14,594 nucleotides of DNA from UBA11346 sp038203025 (lineage in GTDB: Bacteria > Planctomycetota > UBA11346), in assembly GCA_038203025.1 (NCBI GenBank), contig JBBREK010000096.1, positions 1-14,594 of the forward strand. Reading direction: 5' to 3'. Shown piece after piece: positions 1 to 6,786 of the stretch. A model generated the notes under the pieces. The model had not been told where the DNA came from. It saw only the letters and a list, made by a program, of their open reading frames with translations, and ran no database searches. The translations under genes and the position numbers were made by a program. Position 1 is the first letter of the stretch. Each line of letters starts with the position of its first letter.

Positions 1-24
1 GGCGAGGGGGGCGAGGTCGATCAT
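1..24 (-). CDS. possible 5' end of a divergent gene (partial)
   Basis: Read on the minus strand, an ATG at 24-22 opens a frame that runs to the window edge (MIDLAPLA, eight codons). A divergent gene starting here, back to back with radA, would leave about 68 bp for both promoters. Eight codons are too few to assign a family, and the frame may be chance in GC-rich DNA. Confidence 0.2.
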
Positions 25-59
25 CGGCGGGGCGGGATTGAACCGGCAGCCGGGGGCTG

Positions 60-77
60 GGCAAGGCGCGTCTTGCC
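60..77. other. short inverted repeat upstream of radA
   Basis: GGCAAG (60-65) and CTTGCC (72-77) form a perfect 6-bp stem with a 6-nt loop, 15 nt before the radA ATG. It could be an operator or a 5'-leader hairpin near the ribosome-binding region. No function can be assigned from sequence, and short palindromes are common at this GC content. Confidence 0.25.
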
Positions 78-92
78 GATCAACTGCCGCAC

Positions 93-1436
93 ATGGCCAA
101 GAAGGAACCAGCCTGGGCGTGCGGCGAATGCGGTGCCCAGACCCCCAAGTGGACCGGCAGGTGCCCGAAGTGTGGGGCATTCAACAGCATTGTGCAGTTG
201 ACAGCTGCCGAGGCGCAGATTGTCGGCGGCCGGTCGTCACTCGGGGCCCAGACCCTGGTCCTGGAGGCGGCCCTGGCCGAGGGGGCGCCGGATCCACCCC
301 GGCTGGCTACTGGCATCGGCGAAGTCGACCGGGTACTCGGTGGCGGCCTGCCAGCCGGCGCGGCGGTGCTTCTCGGTGGCGAGCCCGGCATTGGCAAGAG
401 CACCCTCCTGGCGCAGATCGCCAGCGCCATCGCCCACACCGCGCCGGCCCTCTACGTCACCGCCGAGGAGGGCCTGTCGCAGATCCGCGCCCGGTTGAAG
501 CGGGTCGGCGCCCTGGCCCCGGGGCTCGACCTCGCCGCCGGATCGGACGCCCGCCAGATCTCCGCCCGTATCTCGGCCGGTGCGCACCGCCTGGTGGTGG
601 TCGACTCGGTGCAGCTGCTCAGCCTCGACGGCGTCGACGGCGAGCCGGGCGGCGTCGCCCAGGTCAAGGCCTGCGCTGCCGAGCTGGTCGCTGCCGCCAA
701 GCGCGCCGGTGTCGCCCTGGTGCTGGTCGGGCATGTCACCAAGGACGGCACGTTGGCCGGACCGCGCCTGCTTGAGCACCTCGTCGACACCGTCCTCGCC
801 TTCGAGGGCGACCGCTATGCCGACCTGCGCGTGCTGCGGGCGGTGAAGAACCGCTACGGAGCCACCAGCGAGATCGGCCTGTTGCGCATGGAGGCCACCG
901 GCCTGGTCGAGGTCGCCGATCCCACCGGCGTGTTCATCGCCGACCGCGACCCATCAGTGCCGGGTTCGTGCGTGGTCCCGTCGGTCGAGGGCAACCGCTG
1001 CCTGCTGGTCGAGGTGCAGGCTCTGGTCGGCCCGAACGACGTGCCGAATCCGGCCCGCCGGGTCAGCGGAGCCGACACCAATCGCGTCGCCATGGTACTG
1101 GCGGTGCTGGCGCGTCGCCTGCGCCTGCCGCTCGGATCACGGGACGTCTACGTCAACGTCACTGGCGGAGCCAAACTGACCGAGCCGGCCGCTGATCTCG
1201 CGGTCGCCCTCGCGGTGGCCAGCGCCTGGCGTGATGTGCCGGTGCCGCCAGATCTGGTCGCGGTCGGCGAGGTCGGCCTGGGCGGTGAGCTGCGCCCGGC
1301 GCCGCGCTACGAGCTGCGCGCCAGCGAGGCGCGCCGGCTCGGCTTTCAGCGCCTCATCGGGCCGGGAGCCGGCACCGGCCGCGGGCGCGTCGTCGTGGCG
1401 AAGCTCGTCGAGGCGGTCGAACGCGCGCTGGGCTGA
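93..1436 (+). CDS. radA: DNA repair protein RadA (Sms)
   Basis: RadA is a cytoplasmic RecA-like ATPase that promotes branch migration and processing of recombination intermediates. All family domains are present in order across 447 aa, close to the usual 450-460. There is an N-terminal C4 zinc finger (C10, C13, C24, C27), then a RecA-like core with Walker A GEPGIGKST (G96, K102) and a hydrophobic Walker B strand ending VVVDS (about 167-172). The RadA-specific KNRYG motif is at 252-256 (KNRFG in many homologues). A C-terminal Lon-protease-like domain spans about 345-447 (DVYVNVTGGAKLTEPAADLA region); in this family it acts as a scaffold and not a protease. The ATG at 93 puts the zinc finger at the usual distance, though no strong Shine-Dalgarno is seen. 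A repeat element follows the stop codon directly, and its flanking duplication includes that stop. Confidence 0.97.
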   Translation: MAKKEPAWACGECGAQTPKWTGRCPKCGAFNSIVQLTAAEAQIVGGRSSLGAQTLVLEAALAEGAPDPPRLATGIGEVDRVLGGGLPAGAAVLLGGEPGIGKSTLLAQIASAIAHTAPALYVTAEEGLSQIRARLKRVGALAPGLDLAAGSDARQISARISAGAHRLVVVDSVQLLSLDGVDGEPGGVAQVKACAAELVAAAKRAGVALVLVGHVTKDGTLAGPRLLEHLVDTVLAFEGDRYADLRVLRAVKNRYGATSEIGLLRMEATGLVEVADPTGVFIADRDPSVPGSCVVPSVEGNRCLLVEVQALVGPNDVPNPARRVSGADTNRVAMVLAVLARRLRLPLGSRDVYVNVTGGAKLTEPAADLAVALAVASAWRDVPVPPDLVAVGEVGLGGELRPAPRYELRASEARRLGFQRLIGPGAGTGRGRVVVAKLVEAVERALG

Positions 1437-1439
1437 GCC
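1428..1439. repeat. 12-bp direct repeat, left copy (radA stop region)
   Basis: CTGGGCTGAGCC occurs here, overlapping the last radA codons and the TGA stop, and again exactly at 1589-1600. The bases on either side differ between copies, so the match is exactly 12 bp. It brackets the palindromic element at 1440-1588 and looks like a target-site duplication. Confidence 0.75.
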
Positions 1440-1454
1440 TAGATGCCGCAGTGG

Positions 1455-1472
1455 GTTCGCGGTTCGCGGTTG
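1455..1472 (+). repeat. left arm of 18-bp perfect inverted repeat
   Basis: GTTCGCGGTTCGCGGTTG, an internal tandem of the GTTCGCGG unit. It pairs perfectly with 1556-1573. Confidence 0.9.
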
Positions 1473-1555
1473 GACCATCGATTACAGACCATATTGGGTT
1501 TACCCTTGGTCACCCGTTTGATGAACACCATCAACACACGCAATACGTGTCGCTA

Positions 1556-1573
1556 CAACCGCGAACCGCGAAC
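1556..1573 (-). repeat. right arm of 18-bp perfect inverted repeat
   Basis: CAACCGCGAACCGCGAAC, the exact reverse complement of 1455-1472. The loop of 83 nt and the absence of a T-run argue against a rho-independent terminator. Confidence 0.9.
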
Positions 1574-1588
1574 TACGAACCGCGATTT

Positions 1589-1600
1589 CTGGGCTGAGCC
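1589..1600. repeat. 12-bp direct repeat, right copy
   Basis: Second exact copy of CTGGGCTGAGCC (the first is at 1428-1439), immediately right of the palindromic element. Confidence 0.75.
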
Positions 1601-1659
1601 GGACGCACTCCATCCTGCCGTTGCCATCGAGGAATGGTGCTGGAAGCTGCACCAGTTCC

Positions 1660-3516
1660 ATGCCCGCCATCCTGCACGTTTCCCACGACCGGTTGCAGGC
1701 CGTGCTCGACCTGCCGGCTGGCGTGACGCTGGGCACGCCGGATTTCGCGGCCCTGTGCCAGCAGGCTGGCGTGTGCAGCGGATTCCAGGCCGAGGCCATG
1801 CGCGCGGCGATGTCGGCTGACGTCGTCGATCGCAGGCTGGTGGTTGCGCAGGGTCAGGCGTCGATGCCTCCGCGCCCGGTGCGGTTGCATCTGGAGGTCG
1901 CACTGTCGGAGCTGCCGATGGCGATCCCAGCCGGGGCCTGTGCTGGCAGGTTCCTATCTGCCGAGCCGGGTCGTCCCGGCCTCGGCGTCGACGGGCTCGC
2001 CATCGCGACTCCTGAATCCATCGCCAGCGCGGAGGATGGCATCCACGCTGGACGTGGCTTCGACATCGGCAGCGACGGACGACTGATCGCCAACCGTGAC
2101 GGTCAGCTGGTCCTCGATGCGGGTGGCGCGCTGCATGTCGTCTTGCCGGGCATCAACGAACGAGAGCTGCCGGACATCCTGGTGCAGGTTGAGTTCTCGG
2201 CCCATCAGGCGTGGATCGGGCTGCGTCCGGGGGAGTTCGTCGCCGTGCCGACGCTGCAGGCGGCGCTCAGACGCGCGAGGATCGCCTTCGGCATCCTGCC
2301 TGAAGCACTCAGCGCTGCCGCCCGGGCAAGCGCGCTGCCGCGCCGTCTGGTGGTGGCCAGAGGCGTGCAACCGGTCAGCGGCAGCGCTGGCCGGATCGAG
2401 CACCTGCTTGATGCCTTCACCCTGCCCTGGCTGGAGCAGCTCGCCGACTGCGACATCGGCCAGGTGGCTCGGCAGTGCCAGGTGGAAGCTGGGACACCGC
2501 TGCTGCTGGTGGTGCCGTCGGTCCCCGGGCAGACCGGCATCGATGTCCATGGACATCGGCTGGCGGCCCACGCCGAGCGCACCATCGACCCACAACGCTG
2601 TCTCGGTCCGGGCACCCGGCGCTGCGCCGAGGACGACCAGTTGGTGGAGGCCGCCATTTCCGGCCTCTACCGGCGGGACGGACGGGGACGGGTGACGGTG
2701 GACGAGTTGCTGATCATCCCAGGTGACCTCGACCGCGCTGTTGGCGACCTCGACACGCCGCTGCCGGTGCTGGTTCAGGGCAGCATCGCCGACGGCATGC
2801 GACTGAAGAGCGGTGGCGATGTCCTGGTCCTGGGTTCGATCGGCGATGCCCGGGTGTCGGCCCGCGGCAACCTCCTCGTCCAGGGTCGCATCGGGCCCGG
2901 CGAGCAGCGGATCAAGGCGCATCTCGACGTGCTGGCGCAGGCCGTCAGCGGACGGCAGATCAAGGCGCGGCGGGTGGCGGTGCTGGCGTCCATTACGGAT
3001 GCCACGGTGCTGGCGACGGATGACGTGACCACCGGCGAAGTGATCGGTGGCAGCATTGTCGCCGGCAAAGGACTGCGCTGCCGGCGGCTGGGGGACGGCC
3101 GGCCGACGCGGGTCGAGGTGGGGCGGAATCCGCTGCAGGAGCAGTTCGAGCAACAGGCGCGGGCCAGCCTGCCGGAACTCAGCCGCGAGGCGGCAGCACT
3201 GCGCGTGCGCTGCGACGAGGCGGCGCGACTGATGAATGTGCACGCCCTCGATCCGGAGACGGAGGTGATCGATGCCGATCTGCGCGCCTTGGTCGAGGCG
3301 TATCGCCGGACCATCCGCCAGCTGGCCGAGGCCAGGCAGTTGCTGCATCTCGGCAACCGTTGCCAGAGACGCACGCCGCCCTCGTCCACGATGATCGAGG
3401 TGCTTGGCGAAGCGCATGCGGGCGTGACCCTGGTGTTCGGCGAGATCAACCGCACCATCGAGGCCTTGATCCACGGCGGGTGCTTCCGCGTCCAGGACGG
3501 GGGGATCGAGGCATGA
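1660..3516 (+). CDS. FapA/DUF342-domain protein with duplicated N-terminal unit
   Basis: The 618-aa product matches the FapA (flagellar assembly protein A, DUF342) family. The core at about 350-490 has the characteristic stacked repeats: LVQGSIADGMRLKSGGDVLV, LGSIGDARVSARGNLLVQG, then EVIGGSIVAGKGL and TRVEVG. A helical segment follows (about 490-565), and the C-terminus has the typical IEVLGEAHAGVTLVFGE strand (579-594). The N-terminal half appears tandemly duplicated: RRLVVAQG (58-65) recurs as RRLVVARG (228-235), and a PG..G..V.G module at about 103-155 recurs at about 289-348. No signal peptide or membrane segment is visible. The role of the family is poorly defined outside flagellar or surface contexts, and no flagellar gene is nearby. 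I chose the ATG at 1660 because the frame upstream (a TTG at 1621) lacks family similarity. A receiver-PAS gene lies 100 bp downstream, possibly in the same transcript. Confidence 0.85.
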   Translation: MPAILHVSHDRLQAVLDLPAGVTLGTPDFAALCQQAGVCSGFQAEAMRAAMSADVVDRRLVVAQGQASMPPRPVRLHLEVALSELPMAIPAGACAGRFLSAEPGRPGLGVDGLAIATPESIASAEDGIHAGRGFDIGSDGRLIANRDGQLVLDAGGALHVVLPGINERELPDILVQVEFSAHQAWIGLRPGEFVAVPTLQAALRRARIAFGILPEALSAAARASALPRRLVVARGVQPVSGSAGRIEHLLDAFTLPWLEQLADCDIGQVARQCQVEAGTPLLLVVPSVPGQTGIDVHGHRLAAHAERTIDPQRCLGPGTRRCAEDDQLVEAAISGLYRRDGRGRVTVDELLIIPGDLDRAVGDLDTPLPVLVQGSIADGMRLKSGGDVLVLGSIGDARVSARGNLLVQGRIGPGEQRIKAHLDVLAQAVSGRQIKARRVAVLASITDATVLATDDVTTGEVIGGSIVAGKGLRCRRLGDGRPTRVEVGRNPLQEQFEQQARASLPELSREAAALRVRCDEAARLMNVHALDPETEVIDADLRALVEAYRRTIRQLAEARQLLHLGNRCQRRTPPSSTMIEVLGEAHAGVTLVFGEINRTIEALIHGGCFRVQDGGIEA

Positions 3517-3604
3517 TATCCCGGTCAGGTCGTCCAGTCTCAGTGGGAAGCGGGATGCGTCGGCGCATGCAGGACGCCCGCACCAGATTAGCACCATCCG
3601 GCAG

Positions 3605-3610
3605 AGGAGG
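3605..3610 (+). promoter_or_regulatory. Shine-Dalgarno site fixing a GTG start
   Basis: AGGAGG lies 6 nt before the GTG at 3617. It is a full consensus site at normal spacing and settles that GTG as the start of the receiver-PAS gene. Confidence 0.8.
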
Positions 3611-3616
3611 GTCCGC

Positions 3617-4609
3617 GTGAAGATTCCAGTCCAGTACCCGATCAACCGGCGCATCCTGGTGATCGATGACAACCCGGACATCCACGAGGATTTCCGCAAG
3701 ATTTTAGCCCCGCCAGCGCGGCAGGAGGCTGCCATGGTTGAGGCCGAGGCGACGCTCTTCGGCAGTGCGGGCGGGATCCGTCGCGAGGCCGGCTTCGCCG
3801 TGGATGACGCCTTCCAGGGCGAGGAGGGGCTGCGCCTGGTGGAGCAGGCCTGCGATGCCGGCCGACCCTATGCCGTAGCCTTTGTCGATATGCGCATGCC
3901 GCCCGGCTGGGACGGCCTGGAGACCATCGCGCGGTTGTGGACCGCGGATACCGCCCTGCAGATCGTGATCTGCACGGCCTACTCCGACTATTCGTGGCAG
4001 GAGATCGTCACCCGGCTTGGCGCCTCGGACCGGCTGCTCATCGTCAAGAAGCCGTTCGAGGCCATGGAGATCATCCAGCTGGCCTGGGCCCTGACCGAGA
4101 AATGCTCGTTGGCCCGGGAGGTCGCGCGGCAGGTGGACCACCTCGAAGCAGCGGTGCAGGAGCGCACCCGCGCGCTGTCGGTGGCCAACCTGCGCATGAT
4201 CGAATCGATCAATGAACTGCAGGCCTCGGCCGAGGACCGGCGTCGTTCGGAGGAGCGCTTCCGTTCGGTCATCGACACCGCCCATGCCGCCATCGCCATC
4301 GTCGATGCCAACGGCGACATCGACCTGTGGAATCCTGGCGCGACACGCTTGTTCGGCTGGCCTGCTGACGAGGCGGCCGGTCGACCGCTGACCATCGCCT
4401 TGACGGACCTGACCGACGACGGCTTGGCACGCCTGCTGGAACGGGCAGTGGTGGCCGAGGATGCCGCCCAGAACAGCGTCGGTCTCACCGGACGGACGCG
4501 CGATGGCAGGACCTTCCCGCTGGCACTCAGCCTGGCGCCGTGGACCTCGGCGGCGGGAACCTGCTTCACCTGCCTGTTTGAAGATCTCGGGCGGCGTCAG
4601 CCGGGCTGA
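3617..4609 (+). CDS. response regulator receiver-PAS protein
   Basis: The 330-aa protein opens with a phosphoacceptor receiver domain (about 11-160). Visible landmarks are acidic pocket D17/D18 (VIDDNPDIHEDF), phosphoacceptor D91 (FVDMRMPPGWDG), T120 (ICTAYSD) and K145-P146. About 25 extra residues separate the first helix from the second strand (about 30-60), as in a known subgroup of long receivers. A charged coiled-coil linker follows (about 165-215), then one PAS domain (about 216-325: RFRSVIDTAHAAIAIVDANG, LWNPGATRLFGW, DGRTFPLALSLAPW). Relatives usually continue into a histidine kinase or GGDEF domain; this one stops right after PAS, so it has no enzymatic or DNA-binding output. It probably signals by protein contacts. 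The GTG start has a strong AGGAGG. It converges on the ABC ATPase gene with a 16-bp gap, too short for a conventional terminator. Confidence 0.88.
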   Translation: MKIPVQYPINRRILVIDDNPDIHEDFRKILAPPARQEAAMVEAEATLFGSAGGIRREAGFAVDDAFQGEEGLRLVEQACDAGRPYAVAFVDMRMPPGWDGLETIARLWTADTALQIVICTAYSDYSWQEIVTRLGASDRLLIVKKPFEAMEIIQLAWALTEKCSLAREVARQVDHLEAAVQERTRALSVANLRMIESINELQASAEDRRRSEERFRSVIDTAHAAIAIVDANGDIDLWNPGATRLFGWPADEAAGRPLTIALTDLTDDGLARLLERAVVAEDAAQNSVGLTGRTRDGRTFPLALSLAPWTSAAGTCFTCLFEDLGRRQPG

Positions 4610-4625
4610 GGGCCGATGCGGACAG

Positions 4626-5765
4626 TTACTGCTGCTGGGCGAAGCCCTTGGGCAGGGTGATGTTGCGCGCGTGCTCGGAGCCATCGGCGAAGACGTGGCC
4701 GCGGGTGGTGTCGAGGTGGACGGCGACGTTCTCGTCGTGGGCGAAGCGGACCTCGGGTGGCGCCTTCATGATCACGGCCTCGCTGAGCCCCGGAACCTTG
4801 AGGTAGACGTACTGGTGGTCACCCATGTGCTCGACCACGTCGACCTGCATGGTGACGGCGTCGGCGCCGGCTGGGCCGTGGCCAGGCGGGTGGAGGTGCT
4901 CGGGGCGGACGCCGAGCACGGTCTGCTTGCCGGCGTTCGCCTGCAGTTCGCCCTGCTCGGCCATGCCCAGGCGTACCGAGGTGCCGTTGGCGAGGAGGAA
5001 GCGCAGGGCGCCGCCCTCGGCGACGATCTTGCCGTTGAAGAAGTTCATCGCCGGCGTGCCGATGAATCCGGCGACGAAGCGGTTGAACGGGCGGTCGTAG
5101 AGCTCGGTCGGCGCGGCGACCTGCTGGATCTCACCGACGCTCATCACGGTGATGCGATCGCCCAGGGTCATCGCCTCGATCTGGTCGTGGGTGACGTAGA
5201 CCGCGGTGGTGGCCAGGCGCTGCTGCATCGTCTTCAGCTCGTAGCGCATGGTGGCACGCAGCTTGGCGTCGAGGTTCGAGAGCGGCTCGTCGAACAGGTA
5301 GGCCTTGGGCTTGCGGACGATGGCGCGGCCGAGGGCGACGCGCTGGCGCTGGCCGCCGGACAGGGCCTTGGGCAGGTTGCCGAGGTGGCTGTCGAGGCCG
5401 AGCATGCGGCTGACCTCAAGAACCTTGGCGTGGATCTCCGGCTTGGGTTCGCCGCGCAGCTTCAGGGCGAAGGCCATGTTGTCGTACACCGTCATGTGCG
5501 GGTACAGGGCGTAGCTCTGGAACACCATGGCGATATCGCGGCTCTTGGGTTGGGTCTCGTTGACCCGCTTCCCGTCGATGCGGATCTCCCCCTGGGTGAT
5601 GTCCTCCAGCCCAGCGATCATGCGCAGGGTGGTGGTCTTGCCGCAGCCGGAGGGTCCGACCAGGACCATGAACTCCTTGTCGCGGATGGCGAGGTTGATG
5701 TCCTTGACCGCAGTGTAGCCGTTGTCGTAGGTCTTGACGAGATGTTCGATGTCGATGGCAGCCAT
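4626..5765 (-). CDS. ugpC: sugar ABC transporter ATPase, UgpC/MsmK/MalK type
   Basis: This cytoplasmic ATPase powers a carbohydrate importer with the two permeases encoded just upstream. At 379 aa it has the family length and all motifs: Walker A GPSGCGKT (37-44), Q-loop Q83, signature LSGGQRQRVALGRA (135-148), Walker B YLFDE (156-160), D-loop SNLDAKLR and H-loop H193 (VTHDQ). The C-terminal third (about 240-379) is the OB/TOBE regulatory domain of the MalK group, including VLGVRPEHL. Its ATG lies 4 nt after the malG-type stop, so the two are probably translationally coupled. It ends in TAA, the only non-TGA stop among the genes here. ATPases of this type often serve several sugar transporters, so the substrate cannot be read from it. 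Confidence 0.96.
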   Translation of the reverse strand: MAAIDIEHLVKTYDNGYTAVKDINLAIRDKEFMVLVGPSGCGKTTTLRMIAGLEDITQGEIRIDGKRVNETQPKSRDIAMVFQSYALYPHMTVYDNMAFALKLRGEPKPEIHAKVLEVSRMLGLDSHLGNLPKALSGGQRQRVALGRAIVRKPKAYLFDEPLSNLDAKLRATMRYELKTMQQRLATTAVYVTHDQIEAMTLGDRITVMSVGEIQQVAAPTELYDRPFNRFVAGFIGTPAMNFFNGKIVAEGGALRFLLANGTSVRLGMAEQGELQANAGKQTVLGVRPEHLHPPGHGPAGADAVTMQVDVVEHMGDHQYVYLKVPGLSEAVIMKAPPEVRFAHDENVAVHLDTTRGHVFADGSEHARNITLPKGFAQQQ

Positions 5766-5769
5766 GGTG

Positions 5770-6615
5770 TCAGCCCTTGACCGCGCCCGCGGTGAGTCCG
5801 CGGACGAAGAATCGGATGGTGAAGAGGAAGAGGATGACCAACGGGATCGAGGAGATGGCGAAGGCAGCCATCATCGGTCCCCAGATCTTGACATATTCAC
5901 CGTCGAGGCGCATGAGGCCGACCGGGATGGTCAGCTTCTCGTTGTCGCGCAGCAGGATCAGCGGCAGGATCAGATCGTTCCACGCGCCGATGAAGTTCAT
6001 GATCGCGACCGTGCCGATGATCGGGGCGGCCAGCGGCAGCATGATGGTGAACATCTGGCGGATGTGACCGGCCCCGTCCATGTCCGCAGACTCGAACAGC
6101 TCCTTGGGGATCTTCTCGATGAATTGCCGGAGGATGAATACGGCGCCGACCTGGCCGCCGAAGCCCGACAGCAGGACCAGGGCGAGCAGGTTGTTCACCA
6201 GGCCCATGTCGCTGATCAGGTTAAAGGTGGTGACCAGGGCGGCGGCACCACCGGGCAGGAACATGGTCATCATGAAGCCGTAGTAGACCAGCTCGCGGCC
6301 CTTGAAGCGGTAGCGTGCCACGACGTAGCTGGTGGGCAGGGCGATGCCCAGGGTGAGGATGACGGCGCCTACCGCGACCACGATCGAGTTGGCGATGTAG
6401 TTCTTCACCGTGAGCCAGCTGACCGCCCAGTTGCCCAGTTGCCACTGCGACGGCGCCTCGAAGAACCACGGGTTCTGTACGAACTGGTCGTTGGTCTTCA
6501 GGCTGATCGCGAACATCATGATGAACGGGACGAAGCTGAAGAACAGCACGGCGCAGAGCAGGAGATGCTTGGTGATCTCCTTGCGCCGCTGCAGGGTCTG
6601 GTGGGAGGCGCTCAT
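5770..6615 (-). CDS. carbohydrate ABC transporter permease, MalG type
   Basis: The 281-aa inner-membrane permease has six predicted membrane segments, the first at about 17-36 (LLLCAVLFFSFVPFIMMFA). The MalG-family EAA loop is ESADMDGAGHIRQMFTIMLP (175-194), followed by FIGAWNDLILPL and a typical FFVRGLTAGAVKG tail. I chose the ATG at 6615 because MalG family similarity begins there (MSASHQTLQRRK). An alternative ATG at 6786 overlaps the malF stop as ATGA and is in frame, adding 57 low-complexity residues. Those 57 codons correspond exactly to a 163-bp insert plus one copy of an 8-bp direct repeat. The ancestral start was therefore probably the ATGA overlap, and the insertion copied the start codon. 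Which start is used now is open. Confidence 0.93.
   Translation of the reverse strand: MSASHQTLQRRKEITKHLLLCAVLFFSFVPFIMMFAISLKTNDQFVQNPWFFEAPSQWQLGNWAVSWLTVKNYIANSIVVAVGAVILTLGIALPTSYVVARYRFKGRELVYYGFMMTMFLPGGAAALVTTFNLISDMGLVNNLLALVLLSGFGGQVGAVFILRQFIEKIPKELFESADMDGAGHIRQMFTIMLPLAAPIIGTVAIMNFIGAWNDLILPLILLRDNEKLTIPVGLMRLDGEYVKIWGPMMAAFAISSIPLVILFLFTIRFFVRGLTAGAVKG
6608..6615. repeat. 8-bp direct repeat, left copy (malG start codon)
   Basis: GCGCTCAT on the plus strand (ATGAGCGC in the gene sense) is the malG-type start and occurs again at 6779-6786. It is the candidate target-site duplication around the 6616-6778 insert. Confidence 0.65.
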
Positions 6616-6778
6616 GAGGGGACCCCGTCGCGCAGCGATGGGGCGGGCGCCGAGTGGCGGTGGCGGCAGACAATCGGCGGAGCCGATGCCGCCACGGTTG
6701 CGGGGGCTCCGCCGACGCAACCGAGCCACGACAAAGCCCGGGGGTAGGCCCGCAGGGCCGCAGCCCCTGAGCAGGAAA
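6616..6778. mobile_element. hairpin-rich insert between malF and malG (MITE/REP-like)
   Basis: These 163 bp lie between two copies of GCGCTCAT. They contain three hairpins in a row. The first (6660-6695) pairs GTGGCGGC with GCCGCCAC and has an inner ATCGGC/GCCGAT stem closed by GGA. The second pairs CGGTTGCG (6695-6702) with CGCAACCG (6716-6723). The third pairs GGCCC with GGGCC (6747-6759). The 14-mer TGCCGCCACGGTTG (6687-6700) recurs in the intergenic region at 10911-10924, so part of this is a dispersed repeat. Removing the insert and one repeat copy rebuilds a perfect malF-malG ATGA overlap. No clear terminal inverted repeats are seen at the exact ends. The insert has no stop codon in the malG frame. 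Confidence 0.65.
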
Positions 6779-6786
6779 GCGCTCAT
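6779..6786. repeat. 8-bp direct repeat, right copy (malF stop / ATGA)
   Basis: GCGCTCAT, containing the reverse complement of the malF-type TGA stop (6783-6785) overlapped by an ATG (6784-6786). It matches 6608-6615. Confidence 0.65.

Larger units (their letters stand above)
1440..1588. mobile_element. miniature palindromic element (MITE/REPIN-like)
   Basis: This 149-bp non-coding element lies between two 12-bp direct repeats. It contains a perfect 18-bp inverted repeat: GTTCGCGGTTCGCGGTTG at 1455-1472 and its reverse complement at 1556-1573. The layout is symmetric, with 15 nt outside each arm and 83 nt between the arms. Each arm is a tandem of the GTTCGCGG unit, and a third unit (CGAACCGCGA) lies at 1576-1585. 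The interior is markedly poorer in GC than the genes around it and holds two small hairpins: TTGATG/CATCAA (1518-1534) and ACACG/CGTGT (1536-1550). It encodes no protein. It resembles non-autonomous elements moved in trans by a transposase or RAYT encoded elsewhere, but the mobilising enzyme is not in this window. Confidence 0.7.

Noticed and set aside
1470..1500. A promoter inside the radA-fapA element (TTGGAC and CATATT)
   Set aside because: The spacing is only about 14 nt and the match to -10 is poor; support is too weak to call.
1455..1573. The 18-bp inverted repeat as a rho-independent terminator for radA
   Set aside because: The arms are 83 nt apart and no T-run follows. The flanking 12-bp repeat fits an inserted element better.
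3550..3585. A hairpin or riboswitch between the FapA and receiver-PAS genes
   Set aside because: Short GCGGG/CCCGC and ATGCG/CGCAT pairings exist, but no conserved riboswitch core or terminator T-run is seen.
1954..3735. A 593-residue minus-strand open frame opposite the FapA gene
   Set aside because: It is a GC-rich antisense shadow. The plus strand has clear DUF342 motifs, and the minus frame shows none.
5734..6747. A 337-residue plus-strand frame rich in E, D, H and Q
   Set aside because: It is antisense to the malG-type gene; the odd composition comes from reading a membrane protein gene on the complementary strand.
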